A DNA stretch of 64,000 nt from an uncultured Bartonella sp. (GTDB lineage: Bacteria > Pseudomonadota > Alphaproteobacteria > Rhizobiales > Rhizobiaceae), in the NCBI GenBank assembly GCA_946481695.1, contig CAMLON010000001.1, positions 1-64,000 on the forward strand, given 5' to 3'. A model generated the notes under the pieces. The model was not told the origin of the DNA. It made no database searches and was given only the letters and a program-made list of their open reading frames with translations. Position 1 is the stretch's first letter, and every line of letters starts with the position of its first letter. Made by a program: the position numbers and the translations under genes. Of the stretch, positions 55,249 through 63,398 are shown piece after piece.

Positions 55249-55698
55249 TTATTTAATGACCATAACCGGACGTTCACTCATGGCCAGAACTTCGGAAGCC
55301 TGACTGCCGAGAATAAGACGATTAACGCCACGACGCCCATGCGAGGCAATGATAATAAGATCCGCATTATGTTCATTTGCTGCATCAACAATGCCGGCAG
55401 CAGCAAGTTGGTTTTCTGCATGAACGCCTTTTGCTTTAACGCCCTGTTTTTCGGCCTTATTGAGTGCACCTTCAAGAATCTTGCGTGCACCATCTTCCAT
55501 TTCTTTACGGAATTCGTCAAAAGCACCGGGGCTGGAAGCCCATTCTGCGCCGACGACAATGCCGTAAGACGGCATCAGACTAGTTACTGTCACAACGAAA
55601 AGTTCACCGCCGGTTTTCTTTGCAAGTTCGACGGCTGCATCAACGCCACGGCCAGCAAGTTCCGAACCATCCGTTGCCACAAGAATACGTTCATACAT
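55249..55698 (-). CDS. Universal stress protein (UspA family)
   Basis: 149 residues with a single Usp domain. It begins MYERILVATDGSELAGRGVDAAVELA and has the ATP-binding signature SHGRRGVNRLILGSQASEVLAMS near 115-137 (G-x2-G-x9-G-S/T), so it belongs to the nucleotide-binding type. Monocistronic, AAGGAAAT-type ribosome site. Function in stress survival is by family only. Confidence 0.92.
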   Translation of the reverse strand: MYERILVATDGSELAGRGVDAAVELAKKTGGELFVVTVTSLMPSYGIVVGAEWASSPGAFDEFRKEMEDGARKILEGALNKAEKQGVKAKGVHAENQLAAAGIVDAANEHNADLIIIASHGRRGVNRLILGSQASEVLAMSERPVMVIK

Positions 55699-56025
55699 AT
55701 TTATTTCCTTCCCTCTTCTATTCGGACTTATGCCCTACCACGCAAATAAGAATTATCTCGCTCCGCTTCAATAATTTTAAAGCTAAACTTGTCCGAAGTA
55801 TACTATATTTTATTCGCGCTTCCATATCGGGGCAGGAAAAAACATTTGTTCACAGCTAAGCCGTTCTTGAAGGCGGCTATATCCGGTAAATTCGCATCAA
55901 TTTACGTGCCAATCGCCATATTTTTATGCGGTTTTGAATTTTATGAGCTATAGGATTAATAAGCTTCATCTGAAAATGATAAGATCTATTTTTCCGGTCA
56001 AAAGCCGGTTTCAAGAGAATCGCTA
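55699..56025. other. Intergenic stretch between divergent usp and dac genes
   Basis: No gene seen. The stretch should hold promoters of both neighbours; no box with good spacing or symmetric operator was found by eye. Confidence 0.4.
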
Positions 56026-57162
56026 ATGAAAACAAAAGTCCAATCAGGATCCGAAAACCAAACCGGATCTTACAATATGTGTAAAATAACGGGTCTACCC
56101 GTCCTTTTTATAATGTTTTTTATAAGTTTGGCTGTTGCCCATGCCAACCCTTATATATCGGTGGATGTCGCAAGCGGTCGTATTCTTGCCCATAATGAAG
56201 CATTCGACCGTTGGTATCCTGCTTCCTTGACAAAGATGATGACTGCCTATGTCACTTTTCGGGCACTCCATAATGGCGAGGTTACGCCTGAAACAAGAGT
56301 AACGATAAGCATGGCAGCCGCAAAGCTTCCACCCAGCCATTCGGGATATAAACCGGGTTCCGTTCTTGACCTTGATACAGCCTTGTCAATCACCTTGGTA
56401 AAATCCACCAATGATCTTGCAACAGCGATTGCCGAGACAGTTGGCGGCTCCGAACAGGCTTTTGTTGTACGCATGAATGAAGAAGCCCAAAGACTTGGCA
56501 TGTTCGGAACACATTTTGCCAATGCCAACGGCCTTCCCAATCCCGATAATTATTCAACCGCCCGTGACCTTGCCGTTCTGGCGGTACAGATCCGTCGGGA
56601 ATTTCCCCAATATGCCCATTATTTTTCCATACCTGCAATTGATTTCGGCGGCGGGCGCAAAGTCGAACAGAATTCAAACAATCTGATCGGCCGTTTTTCC
56701 GGTGCCGATGGCATGAAAACCGGTTTTATATGTGCGTCCGGATTTAATCTTGTCGCATCTGCCACCCGCAACAAACGCACAATTATCGCGGTAGTTCTCG
56801 GTGCTGATCGTATCGACCAGCGTGAAGCTCTCGCCGCCAAACTTTTGAACGACGGTTTTTCGAGCCAAGGCTCGTCACAAACAACACTTGCAACTTTGCA
56901 GCCTTATGGAACGAAACTAACGCAAATTAGCGATATTAAAGACCGGATATGCAATGATGATGCATGGAAAGCACGCATGCAGCATCGTGATGAAAAGGGG
57001 AAAGTGGTTTTCGATTCTCCCTATATTTCAGCGCGGCCACTTGATGTTACACCCATGCAGGTTCGGCTGATTTCGGCACCGGCGCCTGCAAAACCGGGTG
57101 AAATACCGGCGTGGAAAATTCCTGTTCCGACACCTCGTCCCCAATCAATGGATGCACAATGA
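56026..57162 (+). CDS. D-alanyl-D-alanine carboxypeptidase (PBP5 family)
   Basis: 378 residues. The serine peptidase motifs are all present: SLTK (67-70), STN (127-129) and KTG in DGMKTGFICASG near 236-240. The signal peptide is the stretch that ends LAVAHA at residue 40; an alternative start at 56077 would give a signal of normal length, but neither start has a strong ribosome site. It trims pentapeptides of peptidoglycan in the periplasm. The DacD/DacF type with a shorter C-terminus lacks a clear membrane anchor here. CobW starts within its stop codon. Confidence 0.9.
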   Translation: MKTKVQSGSENQTGSYNMCKITGLPVLFIMFFISLAVAHANPYISVDVASGRILAHNEAFDRWYPASLTKMMTAYVTFRALHNGEVTPETRVTISMAAAKLPPSHSGYKPGSVLDLDTALSITLVKSTNDLATAIAETVGGSEQAFVVRMNEEAQRLGMFGTHFANANGLPNPDNYSTARDLAVLAVQIRREFPQYAHYFSIPAIDFGGGRKVEQNSNNLIGRFSGADGMKTGFICASGFNLVASATRNKRTIIAVVLGADRIDQREALAAKLLNDGFSSQGSSQTTLATLQPYGTKLTQISDIKDRICNDDAWKARMQHRDEKGKVVFDSPYISARPLDVTPMQVRLISAPAPAKPGEIPAWKIPVPTPRPQSMDAQ

Positions 57163-58253
57163 CGAATTCGATGAACCGTATCGCTGTTACAATTTTTACA
57201 GGTTTTTTAGGGGCGGGCAAAACCACTTTGCTTAATCGCGTTTTGAAAGACCCGATGCTCACCGATACAGCCGTTATTGTTAACGAATTTGGCGAGGTTG
57301 GAATTGATAACCTTCTTGTTGAACAAGCCGATGATGGCGTTATCGAATTATCCAATGGCTGCCTTTGTTGTACAATGCGTGGTCAGCTTGTCGATAGTCT
57401 TGCAAGTCTTGTCGACCGGCTTCAAACAGGTCGTATCAAACGCTTGAACCATGTTATTATCGAAACAACAGGCCTTGCCGATCCCGCCCCCATTCTGCAA
57501 GCTTTGTTAGGTCACCCCGCAATGGTTCAGGCATTTGTCATAGACGGGGTTATCACCGCTGTTGATGCCGTCAATGGACTGGAAACTCTGGCAAGGCATA
57601 AAGAAGCACGCAATCAGGTTGCATTGGCTGATCGGATTGTTCTCACCAAAACCGATCTTGTTGAAGATAAAAAAACTCTCGAACCATTGATGAGCGAACT
57701 CGGCAAACTTAATCCCATGGCCGAAATTCTTTATTCCGATGCTGCCCATTGCCCGCCTTCGGCACTCGTCAATATCGGCGTTTTCGATTTGAACAAGAAA
57801 GTGCCGGATATAAGAAACTGGCTTGGTAAGGAAGACGATCACGATCACCATCATCACCATCATGATGTCAATCGCCATTCCGATACGATTCATGCTTTTT
57901 CTCTCACCCATGACAAACCTGTTCCCTATTTTGCGCTGGAAGCTTTTATAGATCTTTTGCGCGCCAATCACGGGCCAAAATTGTTGCGTATGAAAGGCAT
58001 TGTCGAGCTGGAGGAAGACCCGTCACGTCCGGTTGTCATCCATGGTGTCCAGACATTGTTCCATCCGCCGGTTCGCCTGCCCGAATGGCCGGAAGGCCGT
58101 CATGAAACGCGGCTTGTTGTGATTACCGACGGGGTGGATGAAACCACAGTGCGGGAAATGTTCGACGCTTTTTTGGGGAAACCTGTGCTTGATAAGGCTG
58201 ATCGGGCAGCAATAACAGATAATCCGCTCGCAATACCGGGCTTCAAATTTTAA
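57159..58253 (+). CDS. CobW/COG0523-family GTPase (metal chaperone)
   Basis: 364 residues from the ATG that overlaps the carboxypeptidase stop (ATGA). Walker A GFLGAGKT at 15-22, the metal-binding CLCC in LSNGCLCCTMRGQ near 66-78, and the base-recognition TKTD near 166. A histidine-rich loop (DDHDHHHHHHD) near 226-236 links the GTPase domain to the C-terminal CobW domain. Such proteins insert or deliver zinc or cobalt. The pairing with a cell-wall peptidase suggests no cobalamin role; Zn transfer is the most likely use. Confidence 0.9.
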   Translation: MTNSMNRIAVTIFTGFLGAGKTTLLNRVLKDPMLTDTAVIVNEFGEVGIDNLLVEQADDGVIELSNGCLCCTMRGQLVDSLASLVDRLQTGRIKRLNHVIIETTGLADPAPILQALLGHPAMVQAFVIDGVITAVDAVNGLETLARHKEARNQVALADRIVLTKTDLVEDKKTLEPLMSELGKLNPMAEILYSDAAHCPPSALVNIGVFDLNKKVPDIRNWLGKEDDHDHHHHHHDVNRHSDTIHAFSLTHDKPVPYFALEAFIDLLRANHGPKLLRMKGIVELEEDPSRPVVIHGVQTLFHPPVRLPEWPEGRHETRLVVITDGVDETTVREMFDAFLGKPVLDKADRAAITDNPLAIPGFKF

Positions 58254-58739
58254 AGTGAAGAAAATTATCTGCACAAATACCATTTTGTTTTGGCCGTAAA
58301 ATTCATTCCTTTCCGGTTTGAATGATTTACGGCTGCGGGTAAAATTCCAGGTGAAGTACGGGTTAAATAGCCCGACAAAATTTTTTGCAACCGGAAACAG
58401 CATTTCAAACAATAAGTTAAAATAATCCGAAAACATCGGTAACAAATAGAGAAACCTGAAAAAAATCTTATTAAAGAAGATTCTCTAAAATAAACATAAA
58501 ATCAATTTAATATTGAAATTCATAACTTAAACAATTGTAATTAATAAATAATTTTCATGAATATCGTGATAAGCAATTAGAAATTGAATTGTTTAATTAT
58601 ATGATGACTTATTTAAATATTTTTAATATATGAACTTTGAAATGTAAATAAAATTTAAAAATAGAATTGATCTTCTCATAACAGAGTAATTTAAAGTATT
58701 ATTCCGGAAAAGCCGATTTACGTTCCGGTCGATCACTTT
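58254..58739. other. Very AT-rich intergenic stretch
   Basis: No gene is seen. About 58480-58700 is extremely AT-rich, far above the neighbourhood, with many TTAA/AATT words. It lies between convergent cobW and the TusA-like gene, so no promoter is needed here. It could be a nucleoid-protein binding site or leftover of foreign DNA. Confidence 0.5.
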
Positions 58740-58976
58740 TCAAGTGTTCTGTCGTGGAATGATAAAAAGATGATGAATGTGATTTTCCAGACGTTTTTTA
58801 AAATCATAATTATTATGTTGGCAATAATTGGCAATGTCCAAAGGCGCCAACGGGTCATCGCTTAATATGACAAGCGTTATATTATTGGGGAGTAAATGCC
58901 GCTTTTTTCTTGCCTTCAAAAGAACAAGCGGGCATTTCAGCCCGCATAAATCATATATAAAACTTTTTTCAACCAC
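58740..58976 (-). CDS. TusA/SirA-like sulfur carrier protein
   Basis: 78 residues when started at the GTG at 58976, which overlaps the stop of the L,D-transpeptidase gene by eight bases. The TusA signature appears as YDLCGLKCPLVLLKARK, with the active-site cysteine in C-P. Fold length fits the family (about 75-80). TusA proteins relay sulfur for tRNA thiolation or molybdenum cofactor; paralogues have many uses. The overlap suggests translational coupling with the lipoprotein gene. The longer frame in front is only a shadow of that gene. Confidence 0.78.
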   Translation of the reverse strand: MVEKSFIYDLCGLKCPLVLLKARKKRHLLPNNITLVILSDDPLAPLDIANYCQHNNYDFKKRLENHIHHLFIIPRQNT

Positions 58977-60162
58977 CAAATAATTTCCAGAGCGATTTCT
59001 TTGTTTGTGGTTCGCCTGCCGCCGGAGTAACCGGCGCACCGGAATTTTGTGCTTCCTCTTCGGCAAGCGACTGGCCAGCGACTTCAGGTTTTTGTGCCGG
59101 TACAACTGTGCTTGCTGTCTTTTCATTGGAAACAGCAGCTTTTGACGCAACGGCATTTTCCTTTGCTATATCCGGCGCGTCAGGTGTTTCTTTCGATGCC
59201 GGTGTCAGTGACGGCGGCTCGCGCGATACTTGTACACCGGAAGCACGTTTACGGCTCCAATCGGCAACCAGAGAAGCTTCTTCCACACCTTGAATTGTCG
59301 GTGCCGGTGCTTTCATTTTCTTTTCGCGGGCAGATGAAAATGCATCATCATATTTCTTTTGATATGATGCAAAAGCTGTCTGCAATGCTGCATCGGGTGT
59401 TGCAACCGGACATACGCCTGCCGGTGTCAAAGCCTTGCCATCGGTATTGCGGTTGAAAACATAGCGTTTTTCACAGACATCAACCTTTGGCGGGCGTTTT
59501 GTGACTTCAAAAATGTCATAGCCTTCTTTCAGCATTGTCCAGAATTTATAATTCGGATCATTGCGGTAACGAGCCATGTTTTCGGCAGTCATGCGGAATG
59601 GAAAAGCTTGAAGCTGGAATTCACGTTGTCCACCTTTGAACGAGTCACGCCCGAATGCGTAAATCTGAGCAATATTTTCATCGCTCATCGAATAGCAGCC
59701 GGATGACGAACATGCCCCATGAACCATCAAATGTTGGCCGGTGCGACCGTTGACCTGATCGTATGCGTTCGGAAAGCCGATATTGAAAGCCAGATAATAG
59801 TTTGAATTCGGATTCATCTGGCTTGGACGAATTGTATAGAAACCTTCAGGAGCCTGCCGGTCTCCTTCCATATATTTAGGTCCAAGTTTTCCCGACCATT
59901 TGCATATGTTATAGGTGGAGATCAGGTCATATTTTCCGGTGCGTGTCTGCTTCCATATCTCGACGACGCTTTCTTCCTTGAAAACCCGCACAACGATAGG
60001 CGAATATTTTTCCATATTCTTGGCAACCATCTTGTCTTGCAGCTTTTTCGGCAATTCTTGTGTCGCTTTACCGATTTGCGGCAAGTTCGATGATTCCTGG
60101 CAACCACTCAGAAAAGTCGCTGTAAGAAAGAAAGAAGCAAGAAGCGCAGTTCTAAATTTCAT
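58969..60162 (-). CDS. L,D-transpeptidase lipoprotein (YkuD family, YafK-like)
   Basis: 397 residues. A lipobox LSGC at 18-21 gives a lipoprotein. The YkuD catalytic domain has VHGACSSSGCYSM, with H148 and nucleophile C156; layout resembles YafK-type proteins rather than classic transpeptidases. A low-complexity tail (about 270-390, rich in Ala, Pro, Glu and Lys) follows. It likely acts on peptidoglycan or its links to outer-membrane proteins. Cotranscribed with the TusA-like gene. Confidence 0.88.
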   Translation of the reverse strand: MKFRTALLASFFLTATFLSGCQESSNLPQIGKATQELPKKLQDKMVAKNMEKYSPIVVRVFKEESVVEIWKQTRTGKYDLISTYNICKWSGKLGPKYMEGDRQAPEGFYTIRPSQMNPNSNYYLAFNIGFPNAYDQVNGRTGQHLMVHGACSSSGCYSMSDENIAQIYAFGRDSFKGGQREFQLQAFPFRMTAENMARYRNDPNYKFWTMLKEGYDIFEVTKRPPKVDVCEKRYVFNRNTDGKALTPAGVCPVATPDAALQTAFASYQKKYDDAFSSAREKKMKAPAPTIQGVEEASLVADWSRKRASGVQVSREPPSLTPASKETPDAPDIAKENAVASKAAVSNEKTASTVVPAQKPEVAGQSLAEEEAQNSGAPVTPAAGEPQTKKSLWKLFGG

Positions 60163-60409
60163 TCATAAAGCTCCGGATGAGCAGGTCCTCACCAATACCA
60201 GATTCAATCGAGGTGATTTCATCCATTTGAAAGATGAAACCTGACCAGTTGTGTTTACTATAACATAACACCAAAAAAATTAAACATCCCCTAAAAAGCC
60301 CGAATTTCTATAGCCACGAGAATATAACAATCCGGTTTACCGCCGTTTTTTCAATATTATTGTTTTCGCGGCCGCGGTGCCTTACCCGATCTTTTCAAGT
60401 TTTGAACGG

Positions 60410-60625
60410 CTATTCAATTATGGTCGGGACATATGAACCCGTTGAAGCGGTGACCGGTTTTTCCGGATTTTTCCTGAAATTGTGGTCGTCCATGACAGCA
60501 AATGGAACAGAAAATTTTGCCATATTATCAGCCACCCGGCTGCTGGCATTATTTACCACCACAATCACAACAATGAAGGCAATTGCCAGTGAGAGAACTG
60601 CCCGGATAATGCGCATCAACCACAT
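60410..60625 (-). CDS. Small single-span membrane protein, unknown
   Basis: 71 residues (68 if the inner ATG at 60616 is used). One strong hydrophobic helix (about 5-25, AVLSLAIAFIVVIVVV) and a hydrophilic tail. An AGAAGG-like ribosome site is found upstream. No family recognised; the regular membrane helix and good start make a real gene likely but not certain. Confidence 0.45.
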   Translation of the reverse strand: MWLMRIIRAVLSLAIAFIVVIVVVNNASSRVADNMAKFSVPFAVMDDHNFRKNPEKPVTASTGSYVPTIIE

Positions 60626-60956
60626 ATCTGTTCTTCTACCTTCTTCGAGGAGCCATATTCCGGCCTCCTCTTGCCAGCTCTTTTAATCTTTCAATCCGGC
60701 TTTTATTTAAAGCCTGTCAGATAAAACCCCCGACACGGCTCAAAGCCGGTCAGATAAGATTATTGCCTATATTGATAATATAGTGATTTGAGGAACGACT
60801 TCTAAGGGGTAAAGGTTGCGAATTTTAAAATTGGTGAAGATATAAGTCGGTCAATCAGGACGGTTTCGAGTTTTTTCCCGTCTATTGCTTGAACAGGCAT
60901 GGTTTCACGGGAAACCCGTTTGTTTGAACCGGATTTTCAAAAAACCGTTTTATTTT
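60626..60956. other. Intergenic stretch with a 16-bp direct repeat
   Basis: No gene seen. AAAGCCTGTCAGATAA (60709-60724) and AAAGCCGGTCAGATAA (60742-60757) are direct repeats with one mismatch and 33-bp period. They may bind a regulator of the small membrane-protein gene, whose start is at 60625. Confidence 0.4.
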
Positions 60957-61613
60957 TTACGGTTTCATTTGCCAGATTGTTACATGCTTGAAACTGTTAT
61001 CTTCTATTGCTTTTGAAACATGTAGTTTGAAAGATGTTTTTGCTTCCATCCATTCGACCGGTAGATAGGCGCGTGCAGGATCGCCAACGAATATGACGGT
61101 TTTTGATCTGTCAAAGAGTTTTAGCCAGCTTATAACCGTTTCGCTCATTGTTTTGTCATAAAACACATCACCTGCGAGGATAACATCGAAAGAGTTTTGA
61201 AAGTGGCTACCATTTTTGACAAGATTGTTATTGTCGATTTCGATTGATACATGATTGAGGCGGGCATTAAGCCGGATTGCCTCACATGCAAAAGCATCAA
61301 TATCATTGGCAAGAACCAGAGAAGCTCCCGCTTTTTTCGCAGCAATGCCGACAAGCCCCGAACCGGACGCGAAATCGAGCACTTTTTTCCCCTTTACTGT
61401 TTCGGGGTTTTCCAGAATATAGAGTGCCAAAGCTTCACCGCCTGCCCATGGAAAAGCCCAAAAGGGTGGATCCAAGCCGATTTTTCCCATTTCCGCTTCT
61501 GTCATATGCCAGAGGTCGTGGATTTCATCGGCCTGATACAGTTTTATCGCCGGTATATTGAGACAGGGGAGTGGTGAAGTGTTTTCAAGGATAAATGTTT
61601 CTTTGTTTATCAC
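60957..61613 (-). CDS. Class I SAM-dependent methyltransferase, ETF-beta lysine methyltransferase-like
   Basis: 218 residues. SAM motif VLDFASGSGLVGIAAKKAGA near 78-97, then the post-I acid in LANDIDAFACEAI, and the D-x-F-Y motif GDVFYDKTM. The pattern matches METTL20/ETFBKMT-type protein lysine methyltransferases, which in Agrobacterium and mammals modify the electron-transfer flavoprotein beta subunit. Substrate assignment is by family similarity only. Stands alone on the minus strand. Confidence 0.78.
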   Translation of the reverse strand: MINKETFILENTSPLPCLNIPAIKLYQADEIHDLWHMTEAEMGKIGLDPPFWAFPWAGGEALALYILENPETVKGKKVLDFASGSGLVGIAAKKAGASLVLANDIDAFACEAIRLNARLNHVSIEIDNNNLVKNGSHFQNSFDVILAGDVFYDKTMSETVISWLKLFDRSKTVIFVGDPARAYLPVEWMEAKTSFKLHVSKAIEDNSFKHVTIWQMKP

Positions 61614-61636
61614 AGTGGCAAAACCGATCCGGCCGG

Positions 61637-61681
61637 GGGCAATTTGACTAAGGGCAATTCGACCAAGGGCAATTCAGCTAA
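61637..61681. repeat. Three tandem 15-bp repeats upstream of the methyltransferase gene
   Basis: Units GGGCAATTTGACTAA, GGGCAATTCGACCAA and GGGCAATTCAGCTAA follow without gaps between the start of the methyltransferase gene and the end of the EVE gene. They could be an iteron-like regulator site or simple slippage product. Confidence 0.75.
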
Positions 61682-61688
61682 GGAATTG

Positions 61689-62114
61689 TCAAGGTGCCGG
61701 TAAAAGCCCTCCCATTTTACAGACTTCCAACCATTCATCTTCGCGTACCGGCTGCACCGAAAGGCGCATGGATGTCACCAAAGACATATTGGCAAGTTTC
61801 GGATTGGCTTTGACAGCTTTCAAAGTAACGGGTTTCGGCATGTCGCAAACAGCGCGAATATCGACACATTCCCAACGCGGATCATCGGTGGTCGAATCGT
61901 GGTGGGCGGTTTTGCAAACTTCGACAATGCCAACGATTTCCAGCCCTTCATTGGAATGGTAAAAAAAGCCTTTGTCACCAAGTTTCATGGCACGCATATT
62001 GTTGCGTGCCTGATAGTTGCGCACACCGTCCCACTGTTCTCCTTCGGCGCCTTTATTTTTTTGCATGTCCCACGACCATTTGAATGGCTCGGATTTGAAT
62101 AACCAATAAGCCAT
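61689..62114 (-). CDS. EVE-domain protein
   Basis: 141 residues. It begins AYWLFKSEPFKWSW and has the EVE pattern WDGVRNYQARNNMRAMKLGDKGFFYHSN, ending TSMRLSVQPVREDEW. EVE domains bind modified bases in DNA or RNA; in bacteria single-domain members are often housekeeping and have been linked to tRNA or RNA modification. The stop of the upstream yciI-like gene adjoins this start, so one operon with gpsA is likely. Confidence 0.9.
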   Translation of the reverse strand: MAYWLFKSEPFKWSWDMQKNKGAEGEQWDGVRNYQARNNMRAMKLGDKGFFYHSNEGLEIVGIVEVCKTAHHDSTTDDPRWECVDIRAVCDMPKPVTLKAVKANPKLANMSLVTSMRLSVQPVREDEWLEVCKMGGLLPAP

Positions 62115-62405
62115 TTAAGCTTCCTCAGGATTATTGACACTCCAGCGCCACGGACGGATTTTCATATCACTGAAGAGACCGGCTTTTGCATAAGGGTCGT
62201 TTTCGGCAAGACTTTTGGCTTCTTCCGGTGATTTTGCCTCCACAACAACCAAAGTGCCATCGGGTTTTTCATCAGCATCAAGAAACGGACCGGCAAATTT
62301 GAGAGTTTTGCCAAGGCTTTTCAAATATTCGAGATGCTTCGGGCGTATTTCAAGACGAATATGCAAATGGTCTTTTTTGTCATTGCAGATAACGGCGTAA
62401 AGCAT
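62115..62405 (-). CDS. YciI-family protein
   Basis: 96 residues with the YciI/DGPF fold pattern: an early DHLHIRLEIRPKHLEYLKSLG with the conserved His, GPFLDADEKPDGTLVVVEA, and the closing DPYAKAGLFSDMKIRPWRW. These small enzymes or binding proteins have an unclear role. It lies 3 bp after gpsA and directly before the EVE gene. Confidence 0.9.
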   Translation of the reverse strand: MLYAVICNDKKDHLHIRLEIRPKHLEYLKSLGKTLKFAGPFLDADEKPDGTLVVVEAKSPEEAKSLAENDPYAKAGLFSDMKIRPWRWSVNNPEEA

Positions 62406-62408
62406 TGT

Positions 62409-63398
62409 CTAATCCTCCGATTTCAATGGGCGAGTTATAAGTGCGGTAACAGCCTGATCGATGGTGATACGTCTGTCAAGCAGGTTGGCGACAGCATCAA
62501 TAACCGGTGCAACGATATTTTTTCTTTTGCATAAATCGGCAGCACCGGGTGCGGTAGCAACGCCTTCCGCCAGTTTCAAACCGTCTGTCGATTTCCCTTG
62601 TCCAAGTGCAAAACCATAAGAAAAATTACGCGACTTCGACGATGAACAGGTGAGGATAAGATCGCCCAATACCGAAAGCCCTGTCATGGTTTCGGCTTTT
62701 GCGCCCATAACCTTTCCGATACGGCGCAACTCGGCAAAACCGCGGGTTACAAGAGCGGCTTGTGCACTCGCCCCCAAACCTCGCCCCGCAGCCGCACCGG
62801 CAGCAATAGCAAGAACATTTTTCAACGATCCGCCAATTTCTACGCCCACAATATCATCACTTGCATAACAACGGAAAACCGGTCCCGAAAATACATTGGC
62901 AATCTCGCGGGAAAGGTTGATATTTTTTGCAGCAATGGTTACCGCCGTCGGTAAACCACGGGCGACATCTTCGGCAAAACTGGGGCCGGAAAGAACAGCT
63001 AAACTGTGATCGGGCAAAATATTCTCGACAATGTCGGACATAAAGCGTCCGGTTTTTTGTTCTATGCCTTTGGCGCACAGAACAACCGGTGTCTTTTCGG
63101 GAATGAAGCGGGCAAAACCGGCCAAGGCAGAGGCGAAAACCTGTGCCGGAATAACCGCAAGGACAAGATCGGCAGAAGAAAGTGCACTTCCTGCATCTGT
63201 TGTCGCAGAAATGCCGGAGGGTAAAACCACATCCGGAAGATAATAGGGGTTGATGTGCTGGCTGTTAATTTTTTCAACGGTTTCGGGATTGCGCCCGTAA
63301 AGCGAGACATTGTGCCCCAGATTACGAGACAGAACAGCAAGCGCTGTTCCCCATGCACCACTTCCCATCACGGCGATTTTTTTGGAAGTTTTGGTCAC
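62409..63398 (-). CDS. gpsA: Glycerol-3-phosphate dehydrogenase (NAD(P)+)
   Basis: 329 residues; makes sn-glycerol 3-phosphate from dihydroxyacetone phosphate for phospholipids. N-terminal [12 protein letters not shown] (about 12-23), catalytic lysine in [15 protein letters not shown] and the [14 protein letters not shown] block are as expected. Overlaps tsaD by four bases, the usual tsaD-gpsA-yciI-EVE order in Rhizobiales. Confidence 0.96.
   Translation of the reverse strand: MTKTSKKIAVMGSGAWGTALAVLSRNLGHNVSLYGRNPETVEKINSQHINPYYLPDVVLPSGISATTDAGSALSSADLVLAVIPAQVFASALAGFARFIPEKTPVVLCAKGIEQKTGRFMSDIVENILPDHSLAVLSGPSFAEDVARGLPTAVTIAAKNINLSREIANVFSGPVFRCYASDDIVGVEIGGSLKNVLAIAAGAAAGRGLGASAQAALVTRGFAELRRIGKVMGAKAETMTGLSVLGDLILTCSSSKSRNFSYGFALGQGKSTDGLKLAEGVATAPGAADLCKRKNIVAPVIDAVANLLDRRITIDQAVTALITRPLKSED

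Noticed and set aside
57837..57878. CAC/CAT repeat as a possible microsatellite or CRISPR-like repeat
   Set aside because: It encodes the histidine loop of the CobW protein; short and without spacers.
58977..59156. Longer N-terminus for the TusA-like protein
   Set aside because: The extension lies entirely inside the L,D-transpeptidase gene and is basic and low-complexity; the family length fits the GTG start.
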